DNA of 64,000 nucleotides from Ecdyonurus torrentis (Eukaryota; Arthropoda; Insecta; Ephemeroptera; Heptageniidae). Positions 26,187 to 34,740 of this stretch are shown here, in pieces. Below the pieces are notes generated by a model. It did no database searches. It had not been told where the DNA came from and saw only the letters and a list, made by a program, of their open reading frames with translations. Within the stretch, counting starts at the first letter, position 1. The number at the start of each line of letters is the position of its first letter. The stretch is taken from contig OX439129.1 in assembly GCA_949318235.1 (NCBI GenBank), positions 5,770,821 to 5,834,820 on the forward strand. Direction: 5' to 3'. A program made the position numbers and the translations under genes.

Positions 26187-26710
26187 GTACGATGCTACAG
26201 CGCTTGTGTCTAAATTTGGACCTACGGAAACTCAATCTATCTCCATGCCTGGAAACTGAACTATGTACTCAGGCACAACCTCAACCAATGGAAAAACCCT
26301 CACTATAATTTACATTCACCTCAAGTAAAGTTATTAATTAATTAATTAGCCAATATTTTAAACAATTAATGTGACGTCACATGTATGTTTTAAATATGTG
26401 AAAATTTCTAACGTCTAATTATTTTATATATATTATAATATAAAAAAGAATCCTATAAAGCCAGACGGTCCTTTCTCTAACGTCATATTTGCTAATAATT
26501 ATATAAAACAAAAATACATCGAAACACTGCGGGCCATCATTATATATATACAGAGAATTGAATAAGATTTTGAAATACTTTGAAAGTTTGGTAAAACTGG
26601 GATTCTTAATTGTTATATTAAGTACGTACCGTTGTAGTGTAGCTGGATACCGTAGGCCTGGAGCTGGAGTAAGGCCTACGGGTCGTATAGAAATCTGACT
26701 CGTACACCAT
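9840..26710 (-). CDS. Myofilin-like muscle thick-filament protein (tentative), multi-isoform gene
   Basis: Five constitutive exons join in phase on the minus strand (26710-26630, 12644-12453, 11809-11703, 11298-11171, 10096-9840) and give 254 residues and a stop. The start is fixed by an in-frame TAA 12 bases upstream of the ATG. The protein begins MVYESDFYTTRRPY, is basic and rich in Arg, Tyr, Ser and Pro, and has no signal peptide or membrane segment. The middle carries a charged helical stretch (ALMAEIDRIGHRLR; ETRAIRARTKELLRRVNEP) and the C-terminal part an RRRGLPVSTWSDADRNVRDD stretch. Three in-frame cassettes and two alternative last exons lie in the large first intron. From memory the N-terminus and the RSA-L-IDRI / ETR-IRA-TKELL pattern resemble arthropod myofilin, a thick-filament protein. 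I could not run a search, so the family name is a hypothesis. The exon structure itself is well supported by phase and splice sites. Confidence 0.8.
10190..10712. mobile_element. 520-bp foldback element with internal 33-bp tandem repeats
   Basis: Left and right parts are reverse complements, for example CGAGATACACATTTTG on the right against AAAATGCGTATCTCG on the left, and GATGTCACTTCTCTGTTAAA against AACAGAGAAGCGACATC. The right arm has three tandem units built on TTGCTTCGCGTGATAAAAAA / CGACTTACACAT. It sits in the last intron of gene 1. Confidence 0.82.
11171..11298 (-). CDS. Gene 1 common exon 4
   Basis: Codes VVELEPLTHEQYIEQRVF, then TPMRHVHQDISTMSRW and SEPGKQYI. It ends one base into a Gly codon at a GTCAGT donor. 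Read-through of this donor would add only Gln and a TAA stop, so intron retention here would produce a protein lacking the last 84 residues. Confidence 0.85.
11703..11809 (-). CDS. Gene 1 common exon 3
   Basis: Codes SFDDETRAIRARTKELLRRV then NEPIPRSYYPEHQPP, leaving two bases (AA) that complete a Lys codon with the next exon. The acceptor is CCCTAG and the donor GTGAGT. The charged DDETRAIRARTKELLRR segment is predicted helical. Confidence 0.85.
12453..12644 (-). CDS. Gene 1 common exon 2
   Basis: Encodes 64 residues in phase 0, starting VPGAYRRGIPLMAHKRV and ending EDFLNSRAIV at a GTGAGT donor. It contains TAIVVPSRMRSAALMAEIDR, a basic then amphipathic helical stretch that looks like the conserved core of the protein. 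It joins cleanly to the next exon (SFDDETRAIR). Confidence 0.85.
12878..13020. mobile_element. Short foldback element
   Basis: Arms GATTGCCCGCTTATGTTTAC / GAGTAAACATAAGCAATC and an inner pair GTAAAAGTGGGAG / CTCCCACTTTTAAC make a hairpin of about 140 bp directly beside the Tc1-like MITE. Confidence 0.75.
13070..13193. mobile_element. Tc1/mariner-like MITE
   Basis: Inverted ends TACAGCTCTGGTCACTAGTT and AACTAGTGGCCAGAGCTGTA, each beginning with the TA expected for a Tc1/mariner target duplication. 124 bp in total, with a short GC-rich middle. Confidence 0.85.
14884..15131. repeat. Four tandem 60-bp units, each with an RFX X-box palindrome
   Basis: Four near-identical copies of a 60-63 bp unit. 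The first three differ by single bases and the fourth has a 3-bp insertion. Each unit holds GTTGCCATAGCAAC (CA in the first) followed about 6 bases later by ATCACCATGACAAC, which in reverse is GTTGTCATGGTGAT. The first is a textbook RFX X-box (GTTRCC-RGYAAC) and the second a degenerate one. The array lies in a gene 1 intron. Confidence 0.85.
15190..15258 (-). CDS. Gene 1 cassette exon, 23 codons
   Basis: Sixty-nine bases between a TTAACAG acceptor and a GTAAGT donor, phase 0 at both ends. It begins VLRYPRRSPSPNLDS and ends STVYT. It lies about 60 bases from the tandem X-box array at 14884-15131, so the array sits in the intron just downstream of this exon in transcription order. Confidence 0.55.
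17087..17125 (-). CDS. Gene 1 micro-cassette exon, 13 codons
   Basis: Only 39 bases, between a pyrimidine-rich CTCTCTTCAG acceptor and a GTGAGT donor, phase 0 at both ends. It encodes MPRFTRASSPVIT, which shares a P-R-F-x-R...SP pattern with the 19-codon cassette. It is short, but its GC content, strong splice sites and matching phase set it apart from the AT-rich intron. Confidence 0.6.
18864..18920 (-). CDS. Gene 1 cassette exon, 19 codons
   Basis: Fifty-seven bases flanked by a CCCCAG acceptor and a GTAAGT donor, phase 0 at both ends. It encodes VPPRFRVSMSPTPSLATYA. Because it is a multiple of three it can be included or skipped without changing the frame of the downstream common exons. 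Confidence 0.65.
19490..19807 (-). CDS. Gene 1 alternative terminal exon B, Ser/Tyr-rich
   Basis: It opens in phase 0 after a TTGCACACAG acceptor and codes 105 residues, beginning TVPRHYVVLDTPDRGRR and ending PHGTSYRHYSYR before TAA. The body is low-complexity Ser/Tyr/Thr/Pro with a repeated GPGSYS motif (GTGPGSYSS and DGPGSYSYSS), so it is likely disordered and phosphorylatable. Spliced to exon 1 it gives 132 residues. An AATAAA on the minus strand lies about 240 bases downstream (near 19250). The VPRHYVV opening resembles the VPPRFRV opening of the cassette at 18864-18920, suggesting exon duplication. Confidence 0.7.
   Translation of the reverse strand, partial: TVPRHYVVLDTPDRGRRAEQQYSYSYSSSSESSTRPSASSYTPSTPRTSYSVLEETRRSGTGPGSYSSTSERTSRSSDGPGSYSYSSVSTGRLPHGTSYRHYSYR
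20000..20145. mobile_element. 150-bp foldback (gene 1 intron)
   Basis: Arms CTGTTCTCTCACAAACTG with CTTGTAAAGTAGGCAAC, and GTTGACTACTTTACAG with CCCCAGTTTGTGAGGC. Lies just upstream of terminal exon B. Confidence 0.7.
21363..21465 (+). repeat. Four tandem 26-bp AT-rich units
   Basis: Units of AATTAAAGTTAATTAATATT plus TTCAAT, four copies with single changes. Confidence 0.85.
21823..21915. mobile_element. MITE family F, copy 1 (gene 1 intron)
   Basis: Ends CGTAAACCCTGTTCTCTTGC and GCAGAGAACAGGGTTTACG, about 93 bp, non-coding. Confidence 0.8.
22682..22806. mobile_element. 125-bp foldback (gene 1 intron)
   Basis: Arms GGACCACTTGCAATGAACG and CGTTCATTGCAAGTGGTTC. Confidence 0.75.
22889..23193. 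mobile_element. Family A MITE, copy 4 (gene 1 intron)
   Basis: Begins TTAAAGGCGTAGAACAC and ends GTGTTGTACGTCGTTA, with the same CCTAATATCC and GTGACGTCATAAACCCGCA blocks as the other copies. It lies just past terminal exon A of gene 1. Confidence 0.87.
23331..23537 (-). CDS. Gene 1 alternative terminal exon A
   Basis: It opens in phase 0 after a TATACAG acceptor and codes 68 residues, beginning KRRAPAHMTP and ending LYTFYRYYSH before TAA. Joined directly to exon 1 it gives a 95-residue basic isoform. The Tyr/Arg/His end resembles the end of the other alternative terminal exon (YRHYSYR). An internal TCC|GTGAGG could serve as a donor, so use as an internal exon cannot be excluded. No AATAAA is seen close downstream. 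Confidence 0.6.
   Translation of the reverse strand, partial: KRRAPAHMTPTMLRVGEVPPPFTAFGRATRVREDESGLSAIPNERRTFRSVAPDLPSHLYTFYRYYSH
23842..23970. mobile_element. 130-bp foldback (gene 1 intron)
   Basis: Arms ATATTGCCTTTTTGTTCACA with CTTTTTCTAATTG, and CAATTAGAAAAAGCTTATTG with TGAACAAGGCAATAT. Confidence 0.78.
24565..24685 (+). repeat. Tandem AT-rich repeat, about 35-bp unit
   Basis: Roughly four diverged copies of TAAGTTTTAAATACTAATTA with ATGCATTTAATT in a gene 1 intron. Confidence 0.75.
25725..25850. mobile_element. 125-bp foldback (gene 1 intron)
   Basis: Arms AATATATTTTATCATTTAAA and TTTAAATGATAAAATATGTT around poly-T runs. Confidence 0.7.
26630..26710 (-). CDS. Gene 1 exon 1, common start exon
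   Basis: Encodes 27 residues, MVYESDFYTTRRPY followed by a Ser/Thr-rich tail ending SSYTTT. It starts at ATG 26710-26708, with an in-frame TAA just upstream, and ends exactly on a codon boundary at a GTACGT donor. Ending in phase 0 lets it splice to any of the phase-0 cassettes or alternative terminal exons downstream. Confidence 0.85.
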
Positions 26711-26940
26711 GATGCTTTTTTAGAGATGTGCGAGTAAGTTTGTGATAAGAGAACGGTGCGAGGAAAGTTGTTCTCGAGTAGCTTTTAAACTAGCAACTGA
26801 GTCGGTGATGTCCGCGAGTGCGGGGTGGTGAAGGTATAAATCCCACGCACCCCAGGCTATTTCAGTCCCATACAACGTAATATCTTGTATATGTGCCGCG
26901 TCGAGCGCCTCTCTTAACCAAACCATGGGATAGAGAAATC
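26711..26940 (-). promoter_or_regulatory. 5' UTR and probable core promoter of gene 1
   Basis: A GC-richer block immediately upstream of the ATG. On the minus strand an arthropod-style initiator TCAGTT lies at 26800-26795, and a TTTATAC element at about 26841-26834 sits some 40 bases before it, further than the usual 30. The spacing is imperfect, so the exact start site is uncertain. A 68-codon open frame covers much of the block but has no codon-level support and is read as UTR. Confidence 0.35.
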
Positions 26941-27142
26941 TAGCATGTATGTATGTGCGAATGACGGAGTTTCAATCAACAAAAAACAAGCTTTTAGTCA
27001 TTGCTATTATTTGAGATTAAACTAATGTATAAACAACTTTGTTAATATAAAAATATCATCAACTTCATAGAAATGCGTATAACAAAATCTTACTATTTAA
27101 CAACACTTGGACTATCCGCGTGACGTCATATTTAATGCGCTT

Positions 27143-27392
27143 GGAGGTCATACTGGAGTAGTGAATAACATTGCTGTACATAGGAAAAACTTCGTTTAAG
27201 GCAATTTTCTTTGGGAAACCAGTCATTTTGTTTTTGTTACTATTATTTTTCTCACATACTTGAGATTCTAATACAACATATATTTACAGCATCAATGCTC
27301 TCAAAAATATTGTATAGTATTTTTAAACTGGCAAAATGAGTTATTTTCCTATGTCGCCCATGTTATTGAGTGATCCAACATGGTGTCAACTT
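27143..27392 (+). repeat. Dispersed repeat E, copy 2
   Basis: About 250 bp, colinear with the copy at 1348-1585, including the CTCACATACTTGAG block. No obvious inverted termini were found. Confidence 0.8.
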
Positions 27393-27562
27393 TAACACCA
27401 TCTTAGTAAACCTACTTCAGTTTGAGGTTTAAGGTTTAAATTAAACTTATTGAACTGATCATACTTTTTATTATTTAAAATTAGACTAATGTGAACTATG
27501 TATTGTAAAGAAATATGATATGAGACATGCTTACTGAAATCTTAATTACTATTTAACAACGA

Positions 27563-27888
27563 AGGTGACCGACTTGGACCAGAAAACGTCAAAAGACGAA
27601 CTATATTTTCGCAATAATTCTTTGTACATTTTTTTATTTTCAGCAAAACAAACACTATAATTTTCAAATGAAATCAAGTAAATTTAAAATGTGTTTTTCT
27701 TGTTCCGAAAAAAGTTTTAATAATATTTTTAATATTATCTTTAAAGTGGAATAACTTAAATATTTTAACGTGTTTTTACACGTTTGACATAGCTATATAT
27801 AAACTTTTAATTACAAATTCTTCTTTACTTTGTGTTAATTAATATTCTTCACGACCGTCTAGTTTGCGAGATATCAGTCGGTCACCTA
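27563..27888. mobile_element. MITE family D, copy 1
   Basis: Ends AGGTGACCGACTTGGACC and ATATCAGTCGGTCACCT form an inverted terminal repeat. The interior (TTTTCAGCAAAACA...) is shared with 61423-61783. No coding potential. Confidence 0.82.
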
Positions 27889-28029
27889 CTGTCTTAACAA
27901 CACTTTGGCTCTCCGCTATCGCATCTGTGCAAACCTCTACTACTCGACTTCAATGAGAAATAACATCAACAAACACCAGCATGCATCAACTGGCTGCAAG
28001 TTTTTTGTTATTGCCCAGTTTAAAAGTAA

Positions 28030-28061
<32 letters not shown>

Positions 28062-28602
28062 CTTAATCTTATAAAAGAGGAATAAAAAGATAAAAGTGTA
28101 GGTAGAGTGTCTCAATAATATCAGAGTTTAAGCTTATACTAAAATAACGATAATTTATAATAAATTCCCATGTTTGAAATTTAAACCTTCCGTCGATCTT
28201 AAATCATCTTGAAAAGCAACTATCTTTGCTTCATTAGCATTGTGTTGTGTCGCTCAGTTATTTATTGATTTCTTTGTCGATCATTAGAGCTAAAACAAAA
28301 AAGACCGACCTTGTTGTTCTTTTATCTCGCTGTATGTCAGGAGAATAAATAAGTAAATGTCACGCCACACCAAACTGATGGAGCTTTTGTTCTACGCTAC
28401 GGGGAGATCAGAAACTATGTCAGTTATGTACTGTATAGTACTATAGTGATAGAATTATGTTATATACATAATGTAGCTTTAATATAAACAATTTGGAATT
28501 GCATGTTAAATATTTATGCTATGTAAAATAATCATTAAACAAAGCATAAAATATGAACATAACATAAATTGCTCACGGACAAATTGCTAAAAACAATAAC
28601 AT

Positions 28603-28652
<50 letters not shown>

Positions 28653-28653
28653 C
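28603..28653 (+). repeat. AAC microsatellite
   Basis: Seventeen AAC units in intergenic DNA. Confidence 0.93.
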
Positions 28654-28737
28654 TGAATCCAAATAATATAAAATTTATGATTTCATGTCTATTTTACACG
28701 GGAAGCTTTAATGAAAAGGTTTGGCATTCGTGTTACA

Positions 28738-28918
28738 CCGTGTTATATAAGACTTTTGAGTTATTATGAGTAGCTAAAATAATGCATTTTAGCAAATTAT
28801 ATAACAATAGCTATCTTAAAATAGCTTAAAAAAACTTAAAACAACTTAAATCAGCTATTTAAAACAAATTGGTAAAATGCATTATTTTAGCTACTCATAA
28901 TAACTCAAAAGTGTTTAT
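28738..28918. mobile_element. 180-bp foldback
   Basis: Arms ACTTTTGAGTTATTATGAGT / ACTCATAATAACTCAAAAGT with AGCTAAAATAATGCATTTTA pairing inward; AT-rich loop. Confidence 0.8.
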
Positions 28919-29494
28919 CTTATGCAAGTTATAGGATTTTGCGTAACTGAAGTAATTTACATTTTTTTTTTAGAGTGGAGTGTGAACTTTGGTAGCATAA
29001 CCCCTGACCACTTTCTATTAATTTTGTCCATTGATAAAAAGGGGTACGTACAAATATATAGCAATTATTATATTAATATTATATTATATACAAATATATA
29101 GCAATTCTTATAAAACAGTATATCTTGACATAGATATGATTTTTATTCTTTATTTTCATTACCATTCATGTAAGTAAAAATAGACTTTATTTTGACGTTT
29201 AAAAAACTAATTTAATAATTATCTGGTTTATTTTACACTTGGGCTAAATATTATTGTAACAGTAGAAACTGTATCAGGTTGAAATTTACGGTAGAATATA
29301 ACGATGTCCTTGAATTTAAAATAAGATTTATTTAAAGCGCTTTTTATCGTCGCTATTTTAATATTGTACAAGATCTTACATAGCATATGAAATGCAAAGA
29401 ATATCATATTTGTAGGATGAACACATAACATATGAAATACAAAGAATATCGTATCATATTTGTAGGATGAGAAAATCTACAAAAAAAAATTAGG

Positions 29495-29790
29495 TGATCA
29501 TTTTATTTCATATTCTAAAATACTACATTTTCCAAAATTGATAGATATGTGAATTTTTAATTTTTGAGTTCATTAAGTATTTGTAATTAATTTTTAAAAA
29601 TTGAAAAATGACGTCATGGGTTGTAACTTATGCATTTGGGCATAGGAAAAAGTTGCAGCCTTTCATGAAGTCATTTCACGACTTTTAATATATAATTAAT
29701 TTGAAATACTTAATGAATTTAAAAATTGAGAAATCGACGTATCTATCGATTCAGGACAATGTCCTCTTTTAAAATATGAAATAAAATTAC
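29495..29790. mobile_element. Foldback MITE, family H copy 1
   Basis: Partly palindromic: AATTGATAGATATGTG on the left against CGTATCTATCGATT on the right, with TGAAAAATGACGTCATGG in the left half. Related to 30560-30800. Confidence 0.7.
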
Positions 29791-30559
29791 CGTCAAATTT
29801 TTCTAATTGTGAATATTTAGTGTATTTGATTTATTTTATTATTTTTTTTGTTTAAAATCTACGTAATATTTTACGTACAATTTTCGTCATCTTGATGGCT
29901 GGTGCAAATATCAATAAAATAATTTTACAATTACAACAAAGCCCATTATTTTGTGTTTAATTATTAGTAAATGTCACTTTCAATTGTGATAATGATTCAA
30001 TTGATTTATGGGTCAGTGTCAATAATTTATAGCGGTGATGACAGCTATAGCAATGCAGCTAGGTGAACGCCAAAATTGACAAAACTTTGGCTCGATCGTC
30101 AACAAAGTATAATAAAAGTATAATTAAATAGTGCTCGCATGTAATATACATATAATAGCTAATGACTCATTCAATCACTGAACATCAATTATGCAATTCT
30201 GAATTATGTATGCACATTTACGATAACTTGGATGAAGCATAGAATGAAATCAAAATTTATTTTAATACAATTTTAACAACAATTAAGATATAAAGGTTAC
30301 ATTTTTTTGGGTACACACAAAATTTGACATACTGTATAACTGCAAAAACACGTTTTATTTCCGGTATTTTTATACCTAGCTAACTATTAACATTTTGGTA
30401 GGATGAATCAAATATATAAAATAGCTCTCGTATTTTAACATTTAAAATATCACATCAAATTAAAAAAAAAAAAAAAAATCAAATAATGTAGTGTGAGACG
30501 CTGTCAAAATAATAATGAGGAATCAAATAATAATGATGATGAAATAAGGGGGCATGAGA

Positions 30560-30800
30560 ACAAAATGTGAACATTGTCTTGAATCGATTAATGTGCAAAT
30601 TTATAACTTTTGAGTTCTTTGAGTGTAAATAATTTTTGAATATTGAAAAATGACGTCACGGGCGGCAACTTATGCATTTTGGGAATTTTGTGACTTTCAA
30701 AAATTAATTAAAAAACTTATTATGGACTTAAAATTTACAATTTCGCATATCTATCAATTTAGGACAATATGCTCTTTTAGAATATGCAATAAAATTACCT
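30560..30800. mobile_element. Foldback MITE, family H copy 2
   Basis: Shares TTGAAAAATGACGTCACGG, the CAACTTATGCATTT block and the CATATCTATCAATTTAGGAC end with copy 1. Confidence 0.7.
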
Positions 30801-31387
30801 AAATTATTTTGATCTTCCACAATGAAATTCAAAAACAATTCTCTAATATGTTAATATTACTTTGAATTTTTACTTGCTTTGTGATATACATACGTATATA
30901 AATATTGTTAATAAATATAAAAATAATAAAAGCTATTGTAAGTAATTATGAGAAAAAAGTTGAAATATGTTGTAAATATTGCACTTGATTCAGTAGTCAC
31001 TAAAATATTCAGTGACGAGTGTATAACATCCATCCTGCGTTAAGTCCGCGCGCCTCCGCCGCCGCCGCCGTGTCTAATTTTATCTTTCTCTCTCATTCAC
31101 TTTACTTGCAACACATTGATGTTGTGTTGTCTCACACGCTCGTACGTGCAAACTCAAACGTCATTTTGCATCATGTTACGTCATTCAAACACAAGTTGAA
31201 ATAAATATTTGGCCTCATCGCTGACCATATTTGAAATTTTAATATATCCGATAAAGTTACAGGGTATGGAGGTGCAGTAAAGGAGGGGGGAAAATATATA
31301 ATTACGAGTGCAATCACTATATAAATCAAACGTAAATAATAATAAAATGGACGGTATAGGGTGTATCCGTATGACGTCATATTTAAT

Positions 31388-31480
31388 GCGCTTAGAATGG
31401 AGTAATAAATAACATTGCTTAGCATAGGACAAACTTTGTTTTTGTCTATTTTCTTTGGAAAATCGTTTAATGTTTTGATA
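31388..31480 (+). repeat. Dispersed repeat E, fragment
   Basis: Contains GGAGTAATAAATAACATTGC followed by TAGCATAGGACAAACTTTGT, matching the first third of the family. Confidence 0.7.
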
Positions 31481-31781
31481 TTGTTATTTTTGTCACGTCA
31501 TAAAATAAAGTGAGATGATAAGAAAGTTGTGCGGGGTGTTTAGCAATATCGTATTTGTCTAATGTTGCTCAAAGCTTAATTAAAAATCTATATTATACGC
31601 AGCAAGTAAATCACAATTAAATCTAAGAAAAAACGTCAAATTACCTTCGTTATGTATATATTAAACAAAGAAATGCAAGATTTGCTTTAAAAATTGCTTT
31701 CTGGCTTTGAGGACAGGCTTGATTGTGGCAAAACATAACAAAATATGGATAACCATTTCTTTTCTATTCAGTATATTAGTG

Positions 31782-31827
<46 letters not shown>

Positions 31828-32282
31828 CAGTAACCCTCTATTATCTTATCTCTAAAAATATAATAATAATAATTGATAATAATAAAAAGCAGAAAGTATA
31901 CAATCCCAATTGTTTTCTCCACATCGAGCAATTGAAGTGTTTTTAGCAGTGTGCCAAATTTGTATTTTAATTTTCAAATTTCAAATTTATACGGAAATCA
32001 TTTATTTTTTTTTTCATGCAAAAAAAAAAAAAAAAAATCTATATATTAATTAATTAATATATCAAATGATATAGTTCATTAATTGCTTGTAATCATAATT
32101 ATAAATTTAAAATATACATATATAAGAAAATAATTTGAAATTAAGCAATAAGGCTGATTTATATTTTTCTATCAAGTTTTATAGTAGTGATTTTCTTAGA
32201 TATTTTATGCATTTTTTATTTTTATCTCAAGGTGTTTTGATTGCGTAGTAACTTAAGTGTAATTATATTTCCAGATCAGTGT

Positions 32283-32410
32283 CGAAGCCTGCACCTGCAG
32301 TGGGTGTTGTTGCAAGATTTTGTACTCTCTCAAAGTCTTTTTCTCATCTCAACCCTCTCTTATTCTCTTCATTACACCAAGCATGATGTACTTGTGTAGT
32401 TGCAGCAGTT
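32283..32410 (+). other. Exon-like island, plus strand
   Basis: After a TATTTCCAG acceptor one frame reads SVSKPAPAVGVVARFCTLSK and closes about 37 codons in. The SVSKPAP motif recurs as SVTKPAP near 34650, hinting at a duplicated exon. No donor is obvious, so this could be a terminal exon or UTR. Function unknown. Confidence 0.25.
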
Positions 32411-32788
32411 CAGATCCGTAGCCTACAACCTCTAGTTAAACCTTATATAGTATTAATCAAAATAACAACTTAACTACGGTTTAACTAGCGTTGCAACTTA
32501 CAGGGGTTAACTATTTAAAACTATTATTACTAAATCTTTTAAGAAAAAATGATTATTTTTTAATTCAAGAAAAAAAAAAGTGAAATTTTGCTCAACTTTA
32601 ATAATAATAAAAAAATATATAATATTCCTTGTACCTTTCAAATATAATTTCAATGAAATTTAAAGCAATAAATATAATGGAAATTGGCCAATAAACAATA
32701 CTGTAAATTTGGTACTGCCACTGTTACATCTTAACTTTTTATTGCTTTCGTATAAATGCAGTACAATTGATTTGTTTTTGTTTTTCAG

Positions 32789-32892
32789 TGAGTACACATT
32801 CACCAAGGGAGAAGATATAGAGGTGGCTCCTGTATAAGCTCATTGAATGTGGAGTACATTGCGCAGTGTATGGAAACCATGAGTTTGGTCAG
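32789..32892 (+). other. Exon-like island, plus strand
   Basis: Lies between a TTTTTCAG acceptor and a GTCAGT donor. One frame gives EYTFTKGEDIEVAPV then a stop; another, open from a few bases in, gives SSLNVEYIAQCMETMSL up to the donor. The frames disagree, so coding status is unresolved. Confidence 0.25.
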
Positions 32893-33659
32893 TTTACATC
32901 TAATTATCCTTAATATTAATAAGAAATGCTATTTTTATTGCATTATATAAATTTGTGAATATAGATTTTTTATCAGTAAATAAAATTTGAAAATAAAAAA
33001 TTGTGATGCTACGTGCTAAAAATAGAAAAATTATATCTATATATGTATGAAATGTGTTTATTGTTTTTGTTACGTAATATCTCAAGAGCCCAGGGAGACG
33101 GTGCCACCTGGACCTCTATTTAATTAATTAATTAATTTAAATAAGTTAAATTGAGAAATAAGTATATAATGATCAAGTAAAATAATCCATTGCAGTTAAA
33201 TATGATAAAATTAAAATAAAATGTTAGGAGAACCATATGCTTACACTGGTCTTACATAAATATACTATACATACACTGTTCTTACCCTAGTGAAGAGAGT
33301 CCCGTAGTTTGCTACCACACAAATATGTTGGGTAGCTTTTTTTTTTATTATTTTTTTAGAACTAGTATAGAAAGAAAGTAGTAGAATGGTTAGAGAGCAC
33401 ATGTAATTGAAATGTAATTATATAAACACCAAGATTCTCTAATTTATAAATTAGCACATATAATAAATATAACATTTAATTTTTTTAATATTTTCTTTCA
33501 ATGATTTCTTTCATTTTTTTTTTAAACATTTTAGCATTTACATAAATCAACTATTATAACAGTGTTTATTATTATTATTTATTAATGCGTGTGTGAGAAA
33601 TGTTTTACAATATTTTGTGCTAGCATAACATGACTTAAACATATTTCAGATGTCCACAA

Positions 33660-34030
33660 GACCCAGGCCCAATACCATGCAGTGCCTACATCACATCACA
33701 CCAGTGTCAAGACATCTATCAGCCAAAAAGTAACCAGCAAGTAACGGTACCACCTCCAAGACAATTGAGCAGCAGTGCAGTCACTCCTGGGCAGCTAGCA
33801 AGCCTGCAGCAGTGCCTGCCTCCGAACAGAACCCTCTCTCCTGATTGCACCTCTGTGACCAGCAGTACAGTAGAAAGCAGAAAAATTGTTAAAGAGACAC
33901 TATTGGTCCACGAAATTACAATAGCAAAGTGTGTCTGCTGCAACAATTCTCCGCCTTCTAAGGCTGGTTGTCATTGCAGTGGCCAACGACATAAATATAA
34001 GCCCACCTCCTTGAGTTATGCACGGTAAAC

Positions 34031-34088
<58 letters not shown>

Positions 34089-34138
34089 AATCAGAGTATG
34101 ATGCTTGCTTGCCCGCCGTCCACCCGTCTGGTGCACAA

Positions 34139-34224
<86 letters not shown>

Positions 34225-34274
34225 AATCAGAGTATGATGCTTGCTTGCCCGCCGTCCACCCGTCTGGTGCACAA

Positions 34275-34333
<59 letters not shown>

Positions 34334-34740
34334 GAACTAAAATATAATGCTTGCCTGCTTGACCAAACAAAAATACATTTTCTATAAACATGTTTGTTTT
34401 TGCATGTGATTTTGTTCTTTTCACAGGATGTAAAATATCATAGAGAAAGAGAAGGTGTGCACCGTGCATAGTCAAGGAGGTGTGCTTATATTTATGTCAT
34501 TGGTCACTGCAATGACAGACAACCTGAGAAGGCGGAGAACTGTTGCAACAGAAACACTTTGCTATTGTAATTTCGTGGACCAATAGTGTCTCTTTAACAA
34601 TTTTTCTGCTTTCTACTGTACAGAGCCCAACTGATGCCTCCACCAGCGTCTGTGACCAAGCCAGCGCCAACGCAGCACAAGGAGAACACACCAGCGTAGC
34701 AGCACCCGTCGCCTGCGCCTCTAATTGTCCGTTACGTTAG
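33660..34740 (+). pseudogene. Possible plus-strand exon sequence split by a foldback insertion
   Basis: GC-rich sequence around the element at 33868-34618 looks exon-like. A TTTCAG acceptor at about 33650 is followed by an open frame with QVTVPPPRQLSSSAVTPGQL, and the sequence past the element includes MPPPASVTKPAPTQHKENTP then a stop. The two pieces are in different frames when the element is removed, and a neighbouring frame (SKPAAVPASEQNPLS) also looks protein-like, so frameshifts or a non-coding exon are possible. No family recognised. Confidence 0.3.
33868..34618. mobile_element. 751-bp foldback element with CT-microsatellite loop and TA duplications
   Basis: Begins CAGTAGAAAGCAGAAAAATT, ends with its exact reverse complement, and is flanked by TA on both sides (33866-33867, 34619-34620). 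Arms of about 160 bases are roughly 90% alike. The loop is three CT tracts (34030-34086, 34140-34222, 34277-34330) separated by two copies of an insert containing GCCCGCCGTCCACCCGTCTG. Confidence 0.88.

Noticed and set aside
26720..26926. 68-residue minus-strand open frame upstream of gene 1
   Set aside because: Out of phase with exon 1 and followed by a stop; more likely 5' UTR and promoter. An upstream regulatory frame is possible but unsupported.
33958..34347. Ser-Leu and Arg-Glu repeat open frames
   Set aside because: Translation of CT/GA microsatellites in the loop of the foldback element.
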